A stretch of 64,000 nt of DNA from Streptomyces sp. (GCF_019510245.1 NZ_JAEKKT010000150.1:25177-89176), one strand, 5' to 3'; numbered from the stretch's first letter, positions 8,398-17,060 are shown. Notes: generated by a model from the sequence alone, not told the origin. A program made the numbers and translations.

Positions 8398-8412
8398 TTG
8401 ACCCTGTGTACC
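8398..8412. promoter_or_regulatory. BldD-box-like site upstream of cdgB
   Basis: TTGACCCTGTGTACC fits the BldD consensus nTnACnC(A/T)GnGTnAn except for one base near the end. From established work, S. coelicolor cdgB is a direct BldD target, so an operator is expected here. Confidence 0.5.
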
Positions 8413-8503
8413 GAGTGGGCAGCGCGCTGTGATTCAGTGGCTGGGAAAAGTAGCTCCGAAGCAGACCCTTGATTCGCTGCGAGGTCTCGGGGGGAGGGCG
8501 AGC

Positions 8504-10060
8504 ATGGAGACCGAGTCGGAACCCTACGTCCGTCTTGCGTCCCTGCGACAGCTGCACCAGGTCATGGCCGACATGAACACGGCCCGCAGCCTGGCGGACA
8601 CACTGCAGACCGTCGCCGACATCACCGGCCGCGTCGGCTCCCGCGAGTCCTGGGAGCGGCGGCTGAACATGGGCGAGAACTGGGGCGACCTCGTCTTCAT
8701 ACCGCACACCGAGGGCTGGGTCCTCGACGACGACGACGTCCCGCAGTGGTACACCGACGGTCCCGCGCCGCGCTTCGAGGACGAGTGGCACCCCTCCGAC
8801 CGGCTCTTCGCCCCGATGTACACGCCCGGCATATCGGGCAGCTCCTGCGGCGAACTACTCGGCGTGATCTCCGTCGACCGCCCGCGCAACGGCCGGCACC
8901 CGGGCGCCTGGGGCCGTGAGGCCCTCCAGATGTACGCCTTCCAGGCCGCGATCGCGATCAGCAACGCCCGGCTGCGCGCCAACATGCAGCGCGCCCTGGT
9001 CCGCCTGGAGCGCGAGCAGCAGGCGCTGCGGGCCAGCGAGGAGAGCTTCCGGCAGGCCTTCGAGTACGCCCCCTCCGGCATGGCGATAGCCGAGATGGGC
9101 GGCGACCAGCACGGCCGAATACTGCGCTCCAACGACGCCCTGTGCCGCCTCCTGGGACGCCCCGCCTCCGCGATGCGCCGCTACTCCTTCTCCGACCTGG
9201 TCCACCCCGAGGACATCGGCACCCTGCTCCGCACCTCCGCGGAGGGCGGCCGCGCCGAACTCCGCCTCGGCCGCCGTGACGGCACCTACGTCTGGGTCTC
9301 GCTCCGGAACTCCGTCGTCGCCGACGCCGCCGACGGTCCCCGCTTCCTCCTCACCCACGTCGAGGACATAGAGGAACGCAAGCGCCGCGAGCTCCAGCTC
9401 GCCCACCGCGCCTCCCACGACTCGCTCACCGGCCTCCCGAACTCGGCGGAGCTGCGCTCCCGCCTCTCCTCCCGGCTCTGCCGGCGCGCCGGCCACGCCG
9501 GGGAGCTGGAGTCGCTGGACGCGGCCTACGGCCACCCCGCCTACGACGTCAACGGGCACGGCTTCGACTTCGCCGGCACGGCGGGCGGATCACCGTCGTA
9601 CGACGGCGGCTACGACCACCACGTGCACACCGTCGCCCCCGAGGGGGGCCGCGACGACGGTGCCAAGGGGCTCGCGGTGCTCTTCTGCGACCTCGACGGC
9701 TTCAAGTCGATCAACGACCGGTTCGGTCACAACGCGGGCGACGCCGTCCTCATCGAGGTGGCCCGCAGGCTCACCCGGGGCGTCCGGGACGGGGATACCG
9801 TGGCCCGGCTCGGCGGCGACGAGTTCGTGATCCTCGCCGACGGCCTCGGCAACGCCGACGCCCAGGACCTGGCCGTACGCCTGCGCAACGAGATCATCCA
9901 GCCGATCCGCGCCGAGGGCCGGGCCGTGCGGGTGGGCGCCAGCTTCGGCATCGGGTGGGCGCACTGCGGCATGACGGCGGACGAAGTCCTGAAATCGGCG
10001 GACGAGCGGATGTACGTAGAGAAACGATCTCGTCCCAAAGCACATCGCCGCGCCGGTTGA
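8504..10060 (+). CDS. cdgB: GAF-PAS-GGDEF diguanylate cyclase CdgB
   Basis: 518 residues from ATG 8504, which follows GGGGGGAGGGCGAGC. Domains in order: a GAF-like sensor (about 1-165), PAS (about 185-310, FRQAFEYAPSGMAIAEMGG), then GGDEF (about 320-510) with DLDGFKSINDRFGHNAGD and an intact active site ARLGGDEFVIL (GGDEF at 437-441). The inhibitory I-site RDGD is five residues upstream. It makes cyclic di-GMP, which in Streptomyces acts through BldD on development. Compared with my recollection of CdgB, the GAF domain is short: TLQTVAD jumps to ITGRVGSRESWERRL, consistent with an in-frame loss of roughly 40 residues. The GGDEF domain also has a long low-complexity insertion before LAVLFCDLDG. 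Confidence 0.92.
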   Translation: METESEPYVRLASLRQLHQVMADMNTARSLADTLQTVADITGRVGSRESWERRLNMGENWGDLVFIPHTEGWVLDDDDVPQWYTDGPAPRFEDEWHPSDRLFAPMYTPGISGSSCGELLGVISVDRPRNGRHPGAWGREALQMYAFQAAIAISNARLRANMQRALVRLEREQQALRASEESFRQAFEYAPSGMAIAEMGGDQHGRILRSNDALCRLLGRPASAMRRYSFSDLVHPEDIGTLLRTSAEGGRAELRLGRRDGTYVWVSLRNSVVADAADGPRFLLTHVEDIEERKRRELQLAHRASHDSLTGLPNSAELRSRLSSRLCRRAGHAGELESLDAAYGHPAYDVNGHGFDFAGTAGGSPSYDGGYDHHVHTVAPEGGRDDGAKGLAVLFCDLDGFKSINDRFGHNAGDAVLIEVARRLTRGVRDGDTVARLGGDEFVILADGLGNADAQDLAVRLRNEIIQPIRAEGRAVRVGASFGIGWAHCGMTADEVLKSADERMYVEKRSRPKAHRRAG

Positions 10061-10178
10061 TCCGCAGGTCATCGTGCTGATGCGATCCGAGTCACCCGTT
10101 TGGCTCAGCCGGACCGGGTACGCTCGACTCTCAATACCTGTACCGCATCCGCCCGCACCTGTTGAGGAGTACCAAGGG

Positions 10179-11129
10179 ATGACGCCCGGCGACAACGGCG
10201 CGAGCACGCCCGAGGACGACGACCCGTTCGGCTACCTCTATGCCGATGGTCAGGCCAGAGGGGCCCAGCCGCCGTCCGGCTCCGGTGGCTACGGCTACCC
10301 GCATCAGGTCAGCAGAGTGCGCTCGGTGGGCGAGCGTACGTACGGCGGCCAGCAGCAGGCGCCGCAGCCGCAGTACGGCGGTCAGACCATCCCGCAGCAG
10401 CCGGGCGGCTACGGCCAGCAGCCGAACGCGGCGTACCAGGCCCCGGAGACCTTCCCCGGCGGCGCCCCGACCACCCGCACACCGGTGCCGCCCGCGGGCC
10501 GCGGCCGCGGCCCCAACACCAAGGGCCTCCTCATCGGCGCCGTCGCGGTCGTCGCCGCCGTCGTCATCGGCATCAGCATCGCGATGATGAACGGCAACGG
10601 CGACGACAACAAGGCGAGCGGCGGAGCCTCCACCACCCCGGCCCAGTCGGCGAGCGCGTCGCCGTCGCCGTCGAGCACGAGCTCCGCTGATTCCACGGGC
10701 GACATCACGCCGATCGACGCGAAGGCCCTCCGCCTGGACGGTGGCGCGACCCTGGCCTCGGACGTGAAGGGTGCGAAGGCCGAGGGCGGCATCTATGTAA
10801 CGAACCTCAACCAGACCGGCGCCGGCGTCACCTGGACGGTCAACGGCATTCCGGCGGACGGCCTGTACACCGTCTTCGCGCACTACAGCGCGGTACAGGA
10901 CGAGGCCATGACGCTCACGATCAACGGCAAGGCGTTCGGTAGCAAGTTCCCGCTGAACAACTACACGGGCCAGAGCGACCCGGCCAACGCCTGGACGACC
11001 AGCTACACGTACCCCACCCTCACCAAGGGCACCAACACGATCTCCCTGTCCTGCCAGAGTGGGGACAAGTGCGACATCCTGCTGGACCAGCTGTGGGTGC
11101 AGCAGGGCAAGCACACGAACAAGGGCTAA
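10179..11129 (+). CDS. membrane-anchored carbohydrate-binding (CBM35-like) protein
   Basis: 316 residues from ATG 10179, which follows GGAGTACCAAGGG. A disordered Gly/Gln/Pro-rich cytoplasmic N-terminus (about 1-110) leads to one membrane helix (LLIGAVAVVAAVVIGISIAMM, about 118-138). Next is a Ser/Thr linker, then a beta-sandwich of about 135 residues resembling carbohydrate-binding module 35 (GIYVTNLNQTGAGVTWTVNG to DILLDQLWVQQG). It is probably an exported wall or polysaccharide binder. It follows cdgB directly and may be in its regulon. Its stop overlaps that of the convergent kinase gene. Confidence 0.75.
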   Translation: MTPGDNGASTPEDDDPFGYLYADGQARGAQPPSGSGGYGYPHQVSRVRSVGERTYGGQQQAPQPQYGGQTIPQQPGGYGQQPNAAYQAPETFPGGAPTTRTPVPPAGRGRGPNTKGLLIGAVAVVAAVVIGISIAMMNGNGDDNKASGGASTTPAQSASASPSPSSTSSADSTGDITPIDAKALRLDGGATLASDVKGAKAEGGIYVTNLNQTGAGVTWTVNGIPADGLYTVFAHYSAVQDEAMTLTINGKAFGSKFPLNNYTGQSDPANAWTTSYTYPTLTKGTNTISLSCQSGDKCDILLDQLWVQQGKHTNKG

Positions 11130-12055
11130 GCAGCCGTCGCCCCACCGGTCACCGTGACCTGCCCCAGCAGCTTCTCGTAGGCCGCGCGGTCGAACTCGCC
11201 CGCCGCCGGGGCCCGTACCGTCGCCGCCGACAGGGCCACCGCGCGGGTCAGGCGGTCGGGCCAGGGGAGTTGTTCGATGAGGCCCGACAGCAGGCCGGCA
11301 ACCGCTGAGTCACCGGCGCCGGTCGGGTTGCCGTGTTCGCGGGTGGGTGGGGTGGCGCGCCAGCGGCCCTCCGGAGTGAGGGCCAGCAGGCCCTGGGCGC
11401 CCAGGGAGGCGACCACCGCGCGGGCGCCGCGCCGGCGGGCGTCCTGGGTGGCGCGGGCCGGGTCGTGGGAGCCGGTGAGCTCGGCCAGTTCGTCGGCGTT
11501 CGGCTTGACCAGGTCGGGGCGGGCGGCGACCCCGCGTCGCAGCGGCTCCCCGCTGGTGTCGAGGAGAACGGGGACGGAGGCTGCCCGCGCGGTCTTTATC
11601 AGCCCCGCGTACGCCCCCACCGGGACACCAGGCGGGAGGCTGCCGCACAGCGCCACCGCCGAGGCACCGGTGAGCAGTTCCTCGTAGTGGTCGAGGAAGG
11701 CGCCCCACTCGGCGGGCGCTATCTGCGGGCCGGGTTCGTTCAACTGGGTCGTGTCGCCCGTCACTTCGTCCACGACGGCGATGGTGCGGCGGGTCGGGCC
11801 GGTGACCGGGAGCAGTGCGTCCCGCACGCCCGGGGTGTCCGCGAGCCGTTCCCGTACCGCCCGGCCCGTGGCCCCGCCCGCGAAGCCGGTCACCGTCGTC
11901 TCGTGACCGAGCGCGGCGAGCACCCGGGCCACGTTCACCCCCTTGCCGCCCGGCCGTTCGGTCACGGCGGAGACGCGGTGCGAGGCGTGCGGGCGCAGGG
12001 TGCCGACCCGATAGGTGATGTCCAGAGCGGTGTTCAGCGTGACAGTGAGGATCAC
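11126..12055 (-). CDS. PfkB-family hexose-phosphate kinase (1-phosphofructokinase/tagatose-6-phosphate kinase type)
   Basis: 309 residues starting at GTG 12055, chosen because GGGAGG lies eight bases upstream. It has the sugar-binding start ILTVTLNTALDITYRV, the PfkB signature GGKGVNVARVLAALG (about 37-51), and the C-terminal ATP/catalytic signature NPTGAGDSAVAGLLSG, with Asp as the catalytic base. The family phosphorylates fructose-1-P, tagatose-6-P or similar. Its position after nagA/nagK suggests amino-sugar or hexose-phosphate salvage, but the substrate is not fixed by sequence. A terminator-like hairpin separates it from nagA. Confidence 0.85.
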   Translation of the reverse strand: MILTVTLNTALDITYRVGTLRPHASHRVSAVTERPGGKGVNVARVLAALGHETTVTGFAGGATGRAVRERLADTPGVRDALLPVTGPTRRTIAVVDEVTGDTTQLNEPGPQIAPAEWGAFLDHYEELLTGASAVALCGSLPPGVPVGAYAGLIKTARAASVPVLLDTSGEPLRRGVAARPDLVKPNADELAELTGSHDPARATQDARRRGARAVVASLGAQGLLALTPEGRWRATPPTREHGNPTGAGDSAVAGLLSGLIEQLPWPDRLTRAVALSAATVRAPAAGEFDRAAYEKLLGQVTVTGGATAA

Positions 12056-12113
12056 CGGGCGACCTCCCTCGCACATGCCCGTGCCGTCGGTTTGGGGGCA
12101 CGATCATGTCAAA

Positions 12114-12143
12114 GAGACGGCGACCGGCCTAGGTCGCCGTCTC
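12114..12143 (-). terminator. hairpin after nagA
   Basis: 12-bp perfect arms (GAGACGGCGACC / GGTCGCCGTCTC) with a six-base loop, just beyond the nagA stop on the minus strand and before the kinase start. There is no U-tract, as is common in Streptomyces. Confidence 0.6.
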
Positions 12144-12160
12144 CCAAGAGATGGTCGTGG

Positions 12161-13387
12161 TCACGGCAGTTCGGGTGCCACCACCCACTCGCCCTTGCGC
12201 ATCACGCCCTTCAGCGTGAAGTCCGCGTCCAGGACGAGCAGGTCGGCGTCCTTGCCGGGCTCCAGGGAGCCGACGCGGTCGTAGAGGCCCAGCAGCCGCG
12301 CCGGGTTGGCGGACAGGGCGGCGACGGCGTGCTCGACGGGGAGCCTGTCGACGGTGACCGCCCGCCGCAGCGCGCGGTCCAGCGTCAGCGTGGAACCGGC
12401 GATGGCACCGCCGTCCACGAGCCGGGCCACCCCGTCGGTGACCTCGACCTCCAGGGGGCCGAGGAGGAAGCGGCCGTCACCGCCGCCGGCCGCGTCCATC
12501 GCGTCCGTGATGAACGCGACCCGGTCCGGACCCGCGTGGTGGAAGGCGAGCTGCAGGGCGGCGGGGTGCAGGTGCGTGCCGTCGTTGATCAGCTCGACCG
12601 TCACCCGCCCGTCCTCGAGGAGCGCGGCGATCGGGCCGGGCGCGCGGTGGCCGATCTGCGGCATCGCGTTGTACAGGTGGGTGGCGACCGTGGCGCCCGC
12701 GTCGATCGCCTCCACCGTCTGCTCGTACGTCGCGTCCGTGTGGCCGACGGCGGCGATCACGCCGTGCTCCGCGAGCAGCCGTACCGACTCGATGCCGCCG
12801 GGGAGTTCGGTGGCGAGCGTGACCATCTTCGCGTGCCCGCGCGCCGCGTCGAGCAGCTTGCGGACCTCCGCCGGGTCCGGGTCCCGCAGCAGCGCCTCGG
12901 AGTGGGCGCCCTTGCGGCACGGGGAGATGAAGGGGCCTTCGAAGTGGATGCCGGCGACGTCGCCCTGCTCGGCGAGCTCGGAGAGGAGACCGGCCTGGCG
13001 GGCGAGGACGTCCATGTCGTCGGTGACGGTGGAGGCGACGAGGGTGGTGGTGCCGTGCAGGCGGTGTGTGTGGACGCCGGTGAGGATCTGCTCCGCGGTG
13101 CCGGAGCTGAAGGAGGCTCCGCCGCCGCCGTGGTTGTGGATGTCGACGAAGCCGGGGAGGAGCCAGTGGCCGGTGAGGTCGATGAGGGGGGCGTTCTCGG
13201 AGGGGCTGGCGGTGATCCGGGTGCCCTCGACCGAGAGTCGGGCATCTTCCACGACTCCGGTGGGGAGGACTGTTCGGGCACCGGAGAGGACCAGTCCGTC
13301 AGACCCCGGCTGCGGGAGCGGTGTGGCTGGTCGCGCAGTTCCCCGCGCCCCTGAAGGGGCGCTGTTGTGCGGCTCTTTCGCAGCCAT
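12161..13387 (-). CDS. nagA: N-acetylglucosamine-6-phosphate deacetylase
   Basis: 408 residues with an amidohydrolase TIM-barrel: metal site PGFVDIHNHGGGG, then HFEGPFISPCRKGAHS, GHTDATYEQTVEA, ATHLYNAMPQ, and catalytic FITDAMDAAG. It converts GlcNAc-6-P to GlcN-6-P in the cytoplasm. Its ATG overlaps the nagK stop as TGATG, so the two are translationally coupled. Residues about 9-21 are encoded by a copy of the dispersed GC palindrome, giving a non-conserved Pro/Arg-rich leader before the domain begins at DGLVLSGARTVLP. The true domain could alternatively start inside this leader. DasR control is expected from the upstream sites. Confidence 0.93.
   Translation of the reverse strand: MAAKEPHNSAPSGARGTARPATPLPQPGSDGLVLSGARTVLPTGVVEDARLSVEGTRITASPSENAPLIDLTGHWLLPGFVDIHNHGGGGASFSSGTAEQILTGVHTHRLHGTTTLVASTVTDDMDVLARQAGLLSELAEQGDVAGIHFEGPFISPCRKGAHSEALLRDPDPAEVRKLLDAARGHAKMVTLATELPGGIESVRLLAEHGVIAAVGHTDATYEQTVEAIDAGATVATHLYNAMPQIGHRAPGPIAALLEDGRVTVELINDGTHLHPAALQLAFHHAGPDRVAFITDAMDAAGGGDGRFLLGPLEVEVTDGVARLVDGGAIAGSTLTLDRALRRAVTVDRLPVEHAVAALSANPARLLGLYDRVGSLEPGKDADLLVLDADFTLKGVMRKGEWVVAPELP
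13325..13363. repeat. dispersed palindromic repeat, copy A (inside nagA)
   Basis: Contains the shared core TCGCGCAGTTCCCCGCGCC followed by CTGAAGGGGCGC, in which GCGCCCC and GGGGCGC pair. It lies within the nagA leader codons. Confidence 0.8.
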
Positions 13388-14328
13388 CAAGGGGTTACCT
13401 CCGCAGTAGTCGTCGTCTTCAACAAGTCCTGGGCGAGCAGGCCCGCGCCCAGACACCCGGCCGTGTCTCCCAGTTCGGCCGGGACGATCGCAGGGAGCTT
13501 CTGGAAGGTCACCCGGCGCTCCACCGCCTCCCGCAGGGGCTCGAACAGCACGTCCCCCGCCTCCGCCAGGCCGCCGCCGATGATGAGGACACGTGGGTCC
13601 AGCAGGGTGAGGGCCGTGACCAGGCCGTCGGCCAGGGCGGCCACCGCCTCGCCCCAGACCCGGACGGCGTTCGGGTCGCCGGACGTGACGACCTTCGCGC
13701 AGTCCGCCGCGTCCGCGTCCGGGTCGCCGGCCGCCTTCGCCCACGCCTCGCTCACCGCGGCCGCCGACGCGTACCGCTCCAGACAGCCGCGCTGCCCGCA
13801 CGGACAGGGGGCGCCCTGCGGCCGTACGACGACATGGCCGATCTCGCCCGCGAAGCCGTGCGCGCCCGGCTCCACCCGGCCGTCCAGGCCGAAGCCGCCG
13901 GCGATCCCGGTGCCGAGGGCCACGAAGAAGAAGCGGTCCGCGCCCCGGCCCGCGCCGAGCCTGCCCTCGGCCAGGGCGCCGGTGCGGACGTCGTGGCCGA
14001 GGGCGACCGGGATGCCGAGGCGGTCGGCGAGGAGGGCGCGCAGCGGGACGTCGCGCCAGCCGAGGTTGGCCGCGTAGACCGCGACGCCGGCCTGCTCGTC
14101 CACGATTCCGGGGACCGCGAGGCCGGCCGCGGACGCCGGCTCGCCGAGGTGTTGCTCGCCGTACGCGCGCAGCTCGGCGGCGAAGTCGAGGATGGCGGTG
14201 ACGACGGCGTCGGGGCCGCGGTCCCGGCCGGTCGCCCGGCGGTCCCGGTGGAGCAGCTCGCCGTCCGGGCCGACCAGCGCGGCCTTCATTCCGGTGCCGC
14301 CCACGTCCAGGGCGATGACATGTCTCAC
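13387..14328 (-). CDS. nagK: ROK-family N-acetylglucosamine kinase
   Basis: 313 residues. N-terminal ATP-binding DVGGTGMKAALVG, sugar-binding GHDVRTGALAEGRLG, second phosphate loop VALGTGIAGG, and the ROK zinc motif H165 with CPCGQRGC at 175-182. There is no N-terminal helix-turn-helix, so it is a kinase, not a ROK repressor. Next to nagA and two DasR-like sites, the substrate is almost certainly intracellular GlcNAc. It is the first gene of a nagKA operon. Confidence 0.92.
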   Translation of the reverse strand: MRHVIALDVGGTGMKAALVGPDGELLHRDRRATGRDRGPDAVVTAILDFAAELRAYGEQHLGEPASAAGLAVPGIVDEQAGVAVYAANLGWRDVPLRALLADRLGIPVALGHDVRTGALAEGRLGAGRGADRFFFVALGTGIAGGFGLDGRVEPGAHGFAGEIGHVVVRPQGAPCPCGQRGCLERYASAAAVSEAWAKAAGDPDADAADCAKVVTSGDPNAVRVWGEAVAALADGLVTALTLLDPRVLIIGGGLAEAGDVLFEPLREAVERRVTFQKLPAIVPAELGDTAGCLGAGLLAQDLLKTTTTAEVTP

Positions 14329-14355
14329 GGGAACAGTGTGGCCCGTCTACCCGCA

Positions 14356-14371
14356 AGAGGTCTAGTCCACT
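14356..14371. promoter_or_regulatory. DasR-responsive element (dre), site 1
   Basis: AGAGGTCTAGTCCACT matches the dre consensus A(C/G)TGGTCTAGACCA(C/G)T at 14 of 16 positions. It sits in the 108-base divergent space between nagK and the sugar-binding lipoprotein gene. Confidence 0.75.
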
Positions 14372-14373
14372 TG

Positions 14374-14389
14374 CGTGGTGTAGACCTTA
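14374..14389. promoter_or_regulatory. DasR-responsive element (dre), site 2, degenerate
   Basis: CGTGGTGTAGACCTTA keeps the TGGTnTAGACC core (about 11 of 16 positions). It follows site 1 by two bases, so two DasR dimers could bind side by side. Confidence 0.5.
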
Positions 14390-14436
14390 TGGGTCCACAT
14401 ATTGAACGGCGAGACAGTTAGACAGGGGCAGTAGAC

Positions 14437-15726
14437 GTGCGGCGGCGTAGGGCAGGAATGATCGCGGTGGTGTCCGCAACGGGCATGACGGCGGTTCTCG
14501 GTGGGTGTGGGACGACGGGATCCTCGGACGTCACCCTCAGACTCGTCGCCGCCGACTACGGGGACTCCGCCGCCAACAGCTCCCAGAAGTACTGGGACAA
14601 GCTGGCCGCGGCGTACGAGGCGCAGCACTCCGACGTGAAGGTCGACGTCACCGTCTACTCGTGGAACGACGTCGACCGCAAGGTCAAGGACATGGTCGCC
14701 GCCGGCAAGGCCCCCGACCTGGCCCAGATCGGCGCGTACGCCGACTACGCGGCCGCCGGCAAGCTGTACGAGGCCGGTGACCTGCTCTCCATCCCGGTCC
14801 AGGCCGACTTCCCCTCCCAGCTCGCCGAGGCGGGCCAGTGGAACCACGCGCAGTACGGCATACCCTTCGCCGCCTCCACGCGCGTCCTCTTCTACAACAA
14901 GACCCTCTTCTCCCAGGCCGGCATCACCACCCCGCCCACCACCTGGGACGAGCTCGAAGCCGACGCGAAGGCGCTCAAGGCGGCCGGCGTGAAGTACCCG
15001 TACGCGCTGCCGCTCGGCCCCGAGGAGGCACAGGCCGAGACCATGCAGTGGCTGCTCAGCGGCGGCAGCGGCTACACCGACGACACCGGCACGTACACGA
15101 TCGACTCCTCGCAGAACATCGACACCCTCACCTGGCTCAAGGACGACCTGGTCGGCAAGGGCCTGACCGGCCCGGTGGCCCCGGGCAAGCTGAACCGCGC
15201 GGCCGCGTTCGCCGCCTTCGCCGACGGCCAGGTCGGCATGCTCAACGGCCACCCCACGCTGATCAAGCAGGCCGAGAAGAAGGGCGTGAAGTTCGGCGCG
15301 GTCCCGATGCCGGCCCGCGCCGGCCAGAGCACCCGCACGGCGTCCATGGGCGTCACCGACTGGATGGCGGCGTTCCGGCAGAACGGCCACGCCAAGCAGG
15401 TCGGCGACTTCCTGAACTACGTCTACAGCGAGAAGAACGTCCTCGCCTTCTCCCGTGAGTACGGCCTGCTGCCCGTCACCACCTCCGCCTCCCAGACGAT
15501 GACCGACTCCACGCGGACCGAGGACAGGCAGCTGCGGCCCTTCCTGGAGCAGCTGCCCACCTCGGAGCTCTACCCCGCGGGCAAGACCTCCTGGGCCGCG
15601 ATCAGCGCCGACATCAAGAAGCAGATCGGTACGGCGGTGAGCCCGACCGGTGATCCGACCGGCGTCCTCACCCGGATCCAGGCCGAGGCGGCGACGGCCG
15701 ACAGCCGTACGAGCGGGACCGGCTGA
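14437..15726 (+). CDS. sugar ABC transporter substrate-binding lipoprotein (orphan)
   Basis: 429 residues from GTG 14437. The signal peptide ends in lipobox VLGGC. The mature part is a family-1 extracellular solute-binding protein (LAAAYEAQHSDVKVDVTVYSW, YGIPFAASTRVLFYNKTLF, GQVGMLNGHP). No permease or ATPase genes follow, so it must use a shared or remote transporter. Sharing the nagKA control region with two dre sites suggests an amino-sugar or chito-oligosaccharide ligand. That is inference from position. Confidence 0.88.
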   Translation: MRRRRAGMIAVVSATGMTAVLGGCGTTGSSDVTLRLVAADYGDSAANSSQKYWDKLAAAYEAQHSDVKVDVTVYSWNDVDRKVKDMVAAGKAPDLAQIGAYADYAAAGKLYEAGDLLSIPVQADFPSQLAEAGQWNHAQYGIPFAASTRVLFYNKTLFSQAGITTPPTTWDELEADAKALKAAGVKYPYALPLGPEEAQAETMQWLLSGGSGYTDDTGTYTIDSSQNIDTLTWLKDDLVGKGLTGPVAPGKLNRAAAFAAFADGQVGMLNGHPTLIKQAEKKGVKFGAVPMPARAGQSTRTASMGVTDWMAAFRQNGHAKQVGDFLNYVYSEKNVLAFSREYGLLPVTTSASQTMTDSTRTEDRQLRPFLEQLPTSELYPAGKTSWAAISADIKKQIGTAVSPTGDPTGVLTRIQAEAATADSRTSGTG

Positions 15727-15743
15727 GCGTTACCGTTCTCGGC

Positions 15744-15977
15744 ATGGACCGGCAAGAACTGGGCGAGCGCGAGCAGGCCGTCCTCGCCCTCGAACGCCGG
15801 GGCTTTCCCAGCCCCGGCGCGAAGGAACGCGCGATACGCGAGGAACTGGGCCTGGCGCCGGTGCGCTATTACCAGCTGCTGAACGCGCTGCTGGACGACG
15901 AGCGGGCTCTGGCCCATGATCCGGTGACGGTGAACCGGCTGCGGCGCGTGCGGGAGGCGCGCCGCTCGGAACGCTGA
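15744..15977 (+). CDS. DUF3263 family small protein
   Basis: 77 residues, helical and charged (MDRQELGEREQAVLALERRG to REARRSER). It contains the RYYQLLNALLDDERALAHDPVTVNRLRR segment that defines the actinobacterial DUF3263 family, which looks like a small helix-turn-helix. Function is unknown. It starts 17 bases after the lipoprotein stop and may be cotranscribed with it. Confidence 0.85.
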   Translation: MDRQELGEREQAVLALERRGFPSPGAKERAIREELGLAPVRYYQLLNALLDDERALAHDPVTVNRLRRVREARRSER

Positions 15978-16059
15978 GCCGGGGGATCTGCGCCCCCGCC
16001 GCCCTTACCCGTCCCATCCTCCAGGGGGCTGCGCCCCCTTCGACCCCCATCGGCGGTCT

Positions 16060-16179
16060 GGATCTGCACGCCGGTGGGGGCTTCTCGCGCAGTTCCCCGC
16101 GCCCCTGAAGGGCGCGTTTGGATCTGTACGCCGGTGGGGGGGTCTCGCGCAGTTCCCCGCGCCCCTTGCGGGGCGCTTC
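16060..16179. repeat. two tandem 60-bp units containing dispersed repeat copies B and C
   Basis: Two exact-period 60-base units (16060-16119 and 16120-16179) both read GGATCTG(C/T)ACGCCGGTGGGGG, then TCTCGCGCAGTTCCCCGCGC and a CCCCTnnnGGGGCGC-like hairpin. They fill the DUF3263-otsB spacer (15978-16208). Confidence 0.85.
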
Positions 16180-16208
16180 ACGGGGCGTTGCTCGGATAGT
16201 GTCGGCTC

Positions 16209-17060
16209 ATGGGAACCCACATCACGGAACCCCTCCCGACGCCGCGGACCCCGGCCGGGCGTGACGGCCTTGCTGCGCTTGTCTCGCGGCCCGGCTCCGC
16301 CCTGGTCGGTCTCGACTTCGACGGGACGCTCGCGCCGATCGTCGCCGACCCCGAGCAGGCGCGGGCCCACCCGGACGCCGTACCGGTGCTGGCCGCGCTC
16401 GCGCCGAAGGTGGCCGCCGTCGCCGTCGTCACCGGCCGCCCGGCCGAGGTGGCCGTCCGCTACGGCGGCTTCGCGGGCGTGCCCGGTCTGGAACACCTCG
16501 TCGTCCTCGGGCACTACGGCGCCGAACGCTGGGACGCGGCGACCGGCGAGCTCACCGCACCGCCCCCGCACCCCGGCATCGCCGCCGTCCGCGCCGGACT
16601 CCCCGCCCTCCTCGACCGGGCCGGTGCCTCCCAGGGCACCTGGATCGAGGAGAAGGGCCGGGCGATCGCGGTCCACACCCGCCGCGCCCCCGACCCCCAA
16701 GCCACCTTCGAAACCCTCCGCGCCCCCCTCACCGACCTGGCCACCCAGCACGCCCTGATCGTCGAACCGGGCCGCCTCGTCCTGGAACTCCGCCCCCCGG
16801 GCATGGACAAGGGCGTGGCCCTGCGCGAGTACGCACGGCACATCAACGCCGGCGCGATCCTCTACGTCGGCGACGACCTGGGCGACATCCCCGCCTTCGC
16901 CGCCGTGGAGAAACTTCGCGAGGAGGGCATCCCGGGCCTGCTGGTATGCAGCGGCAGCGAGGAGGTCACGGAGTTGGCGGACCGCTCCGACCTGGTGGTG
17001 GAAGGCCCGGAAGGGGTAGTACGCCTGCTGAGAAGCCTGGCAGCTCTGAGCGCCCCGTAG
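16209..17060 (+). CDS. otsB: trehalose-6-phosphate phosphatase
   Basis: 283 residues with a HAD fold. The nucleophile motif is VGLDFDGTLAPIV (about 34-46), motif II VVTGRPAEV, then GHYGAERWD, and the distal acidic motif YVGDDLGDIPAF. Length is normal for the family. It removes phosphate from trehalose-6-P made by OtsA, which is encoded convergently next door. Its TAG stop lies inside the loop of a repeat hairpin (copy D). Confidence 0.93.
   Translation: MGTHITEPLPTPRTPAGRDGLAALVSRPGSALVGLDFDGTLAPIVADPEQARAHPDAVPVLAALAPKVAAVAVVTGRPAEVAVRYGGFAGVPGLEHLVVLGHYGAERWDAATGELTAPPPHPGIAAVRAGLPALLDRAGASQGTWIEEKGRAIAVHTRRAPDPQATFETLRAPLTDLATQHALIVEPGRLVLELRPPGMDKGVALREYARHINAGAILYVGDDLGDIPAFAAVEKLREEGIPGLLVCSGSEEVTELADRSDLVVEGPEGVVRLLRSLAALSAP

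Noticed and set aside
14437..15726. Full ABC sugar importer operon after the lipoprotein
   Set aside because: The next genes are a DUF3263 protein and otsB. No permease or ATPase frames are present.
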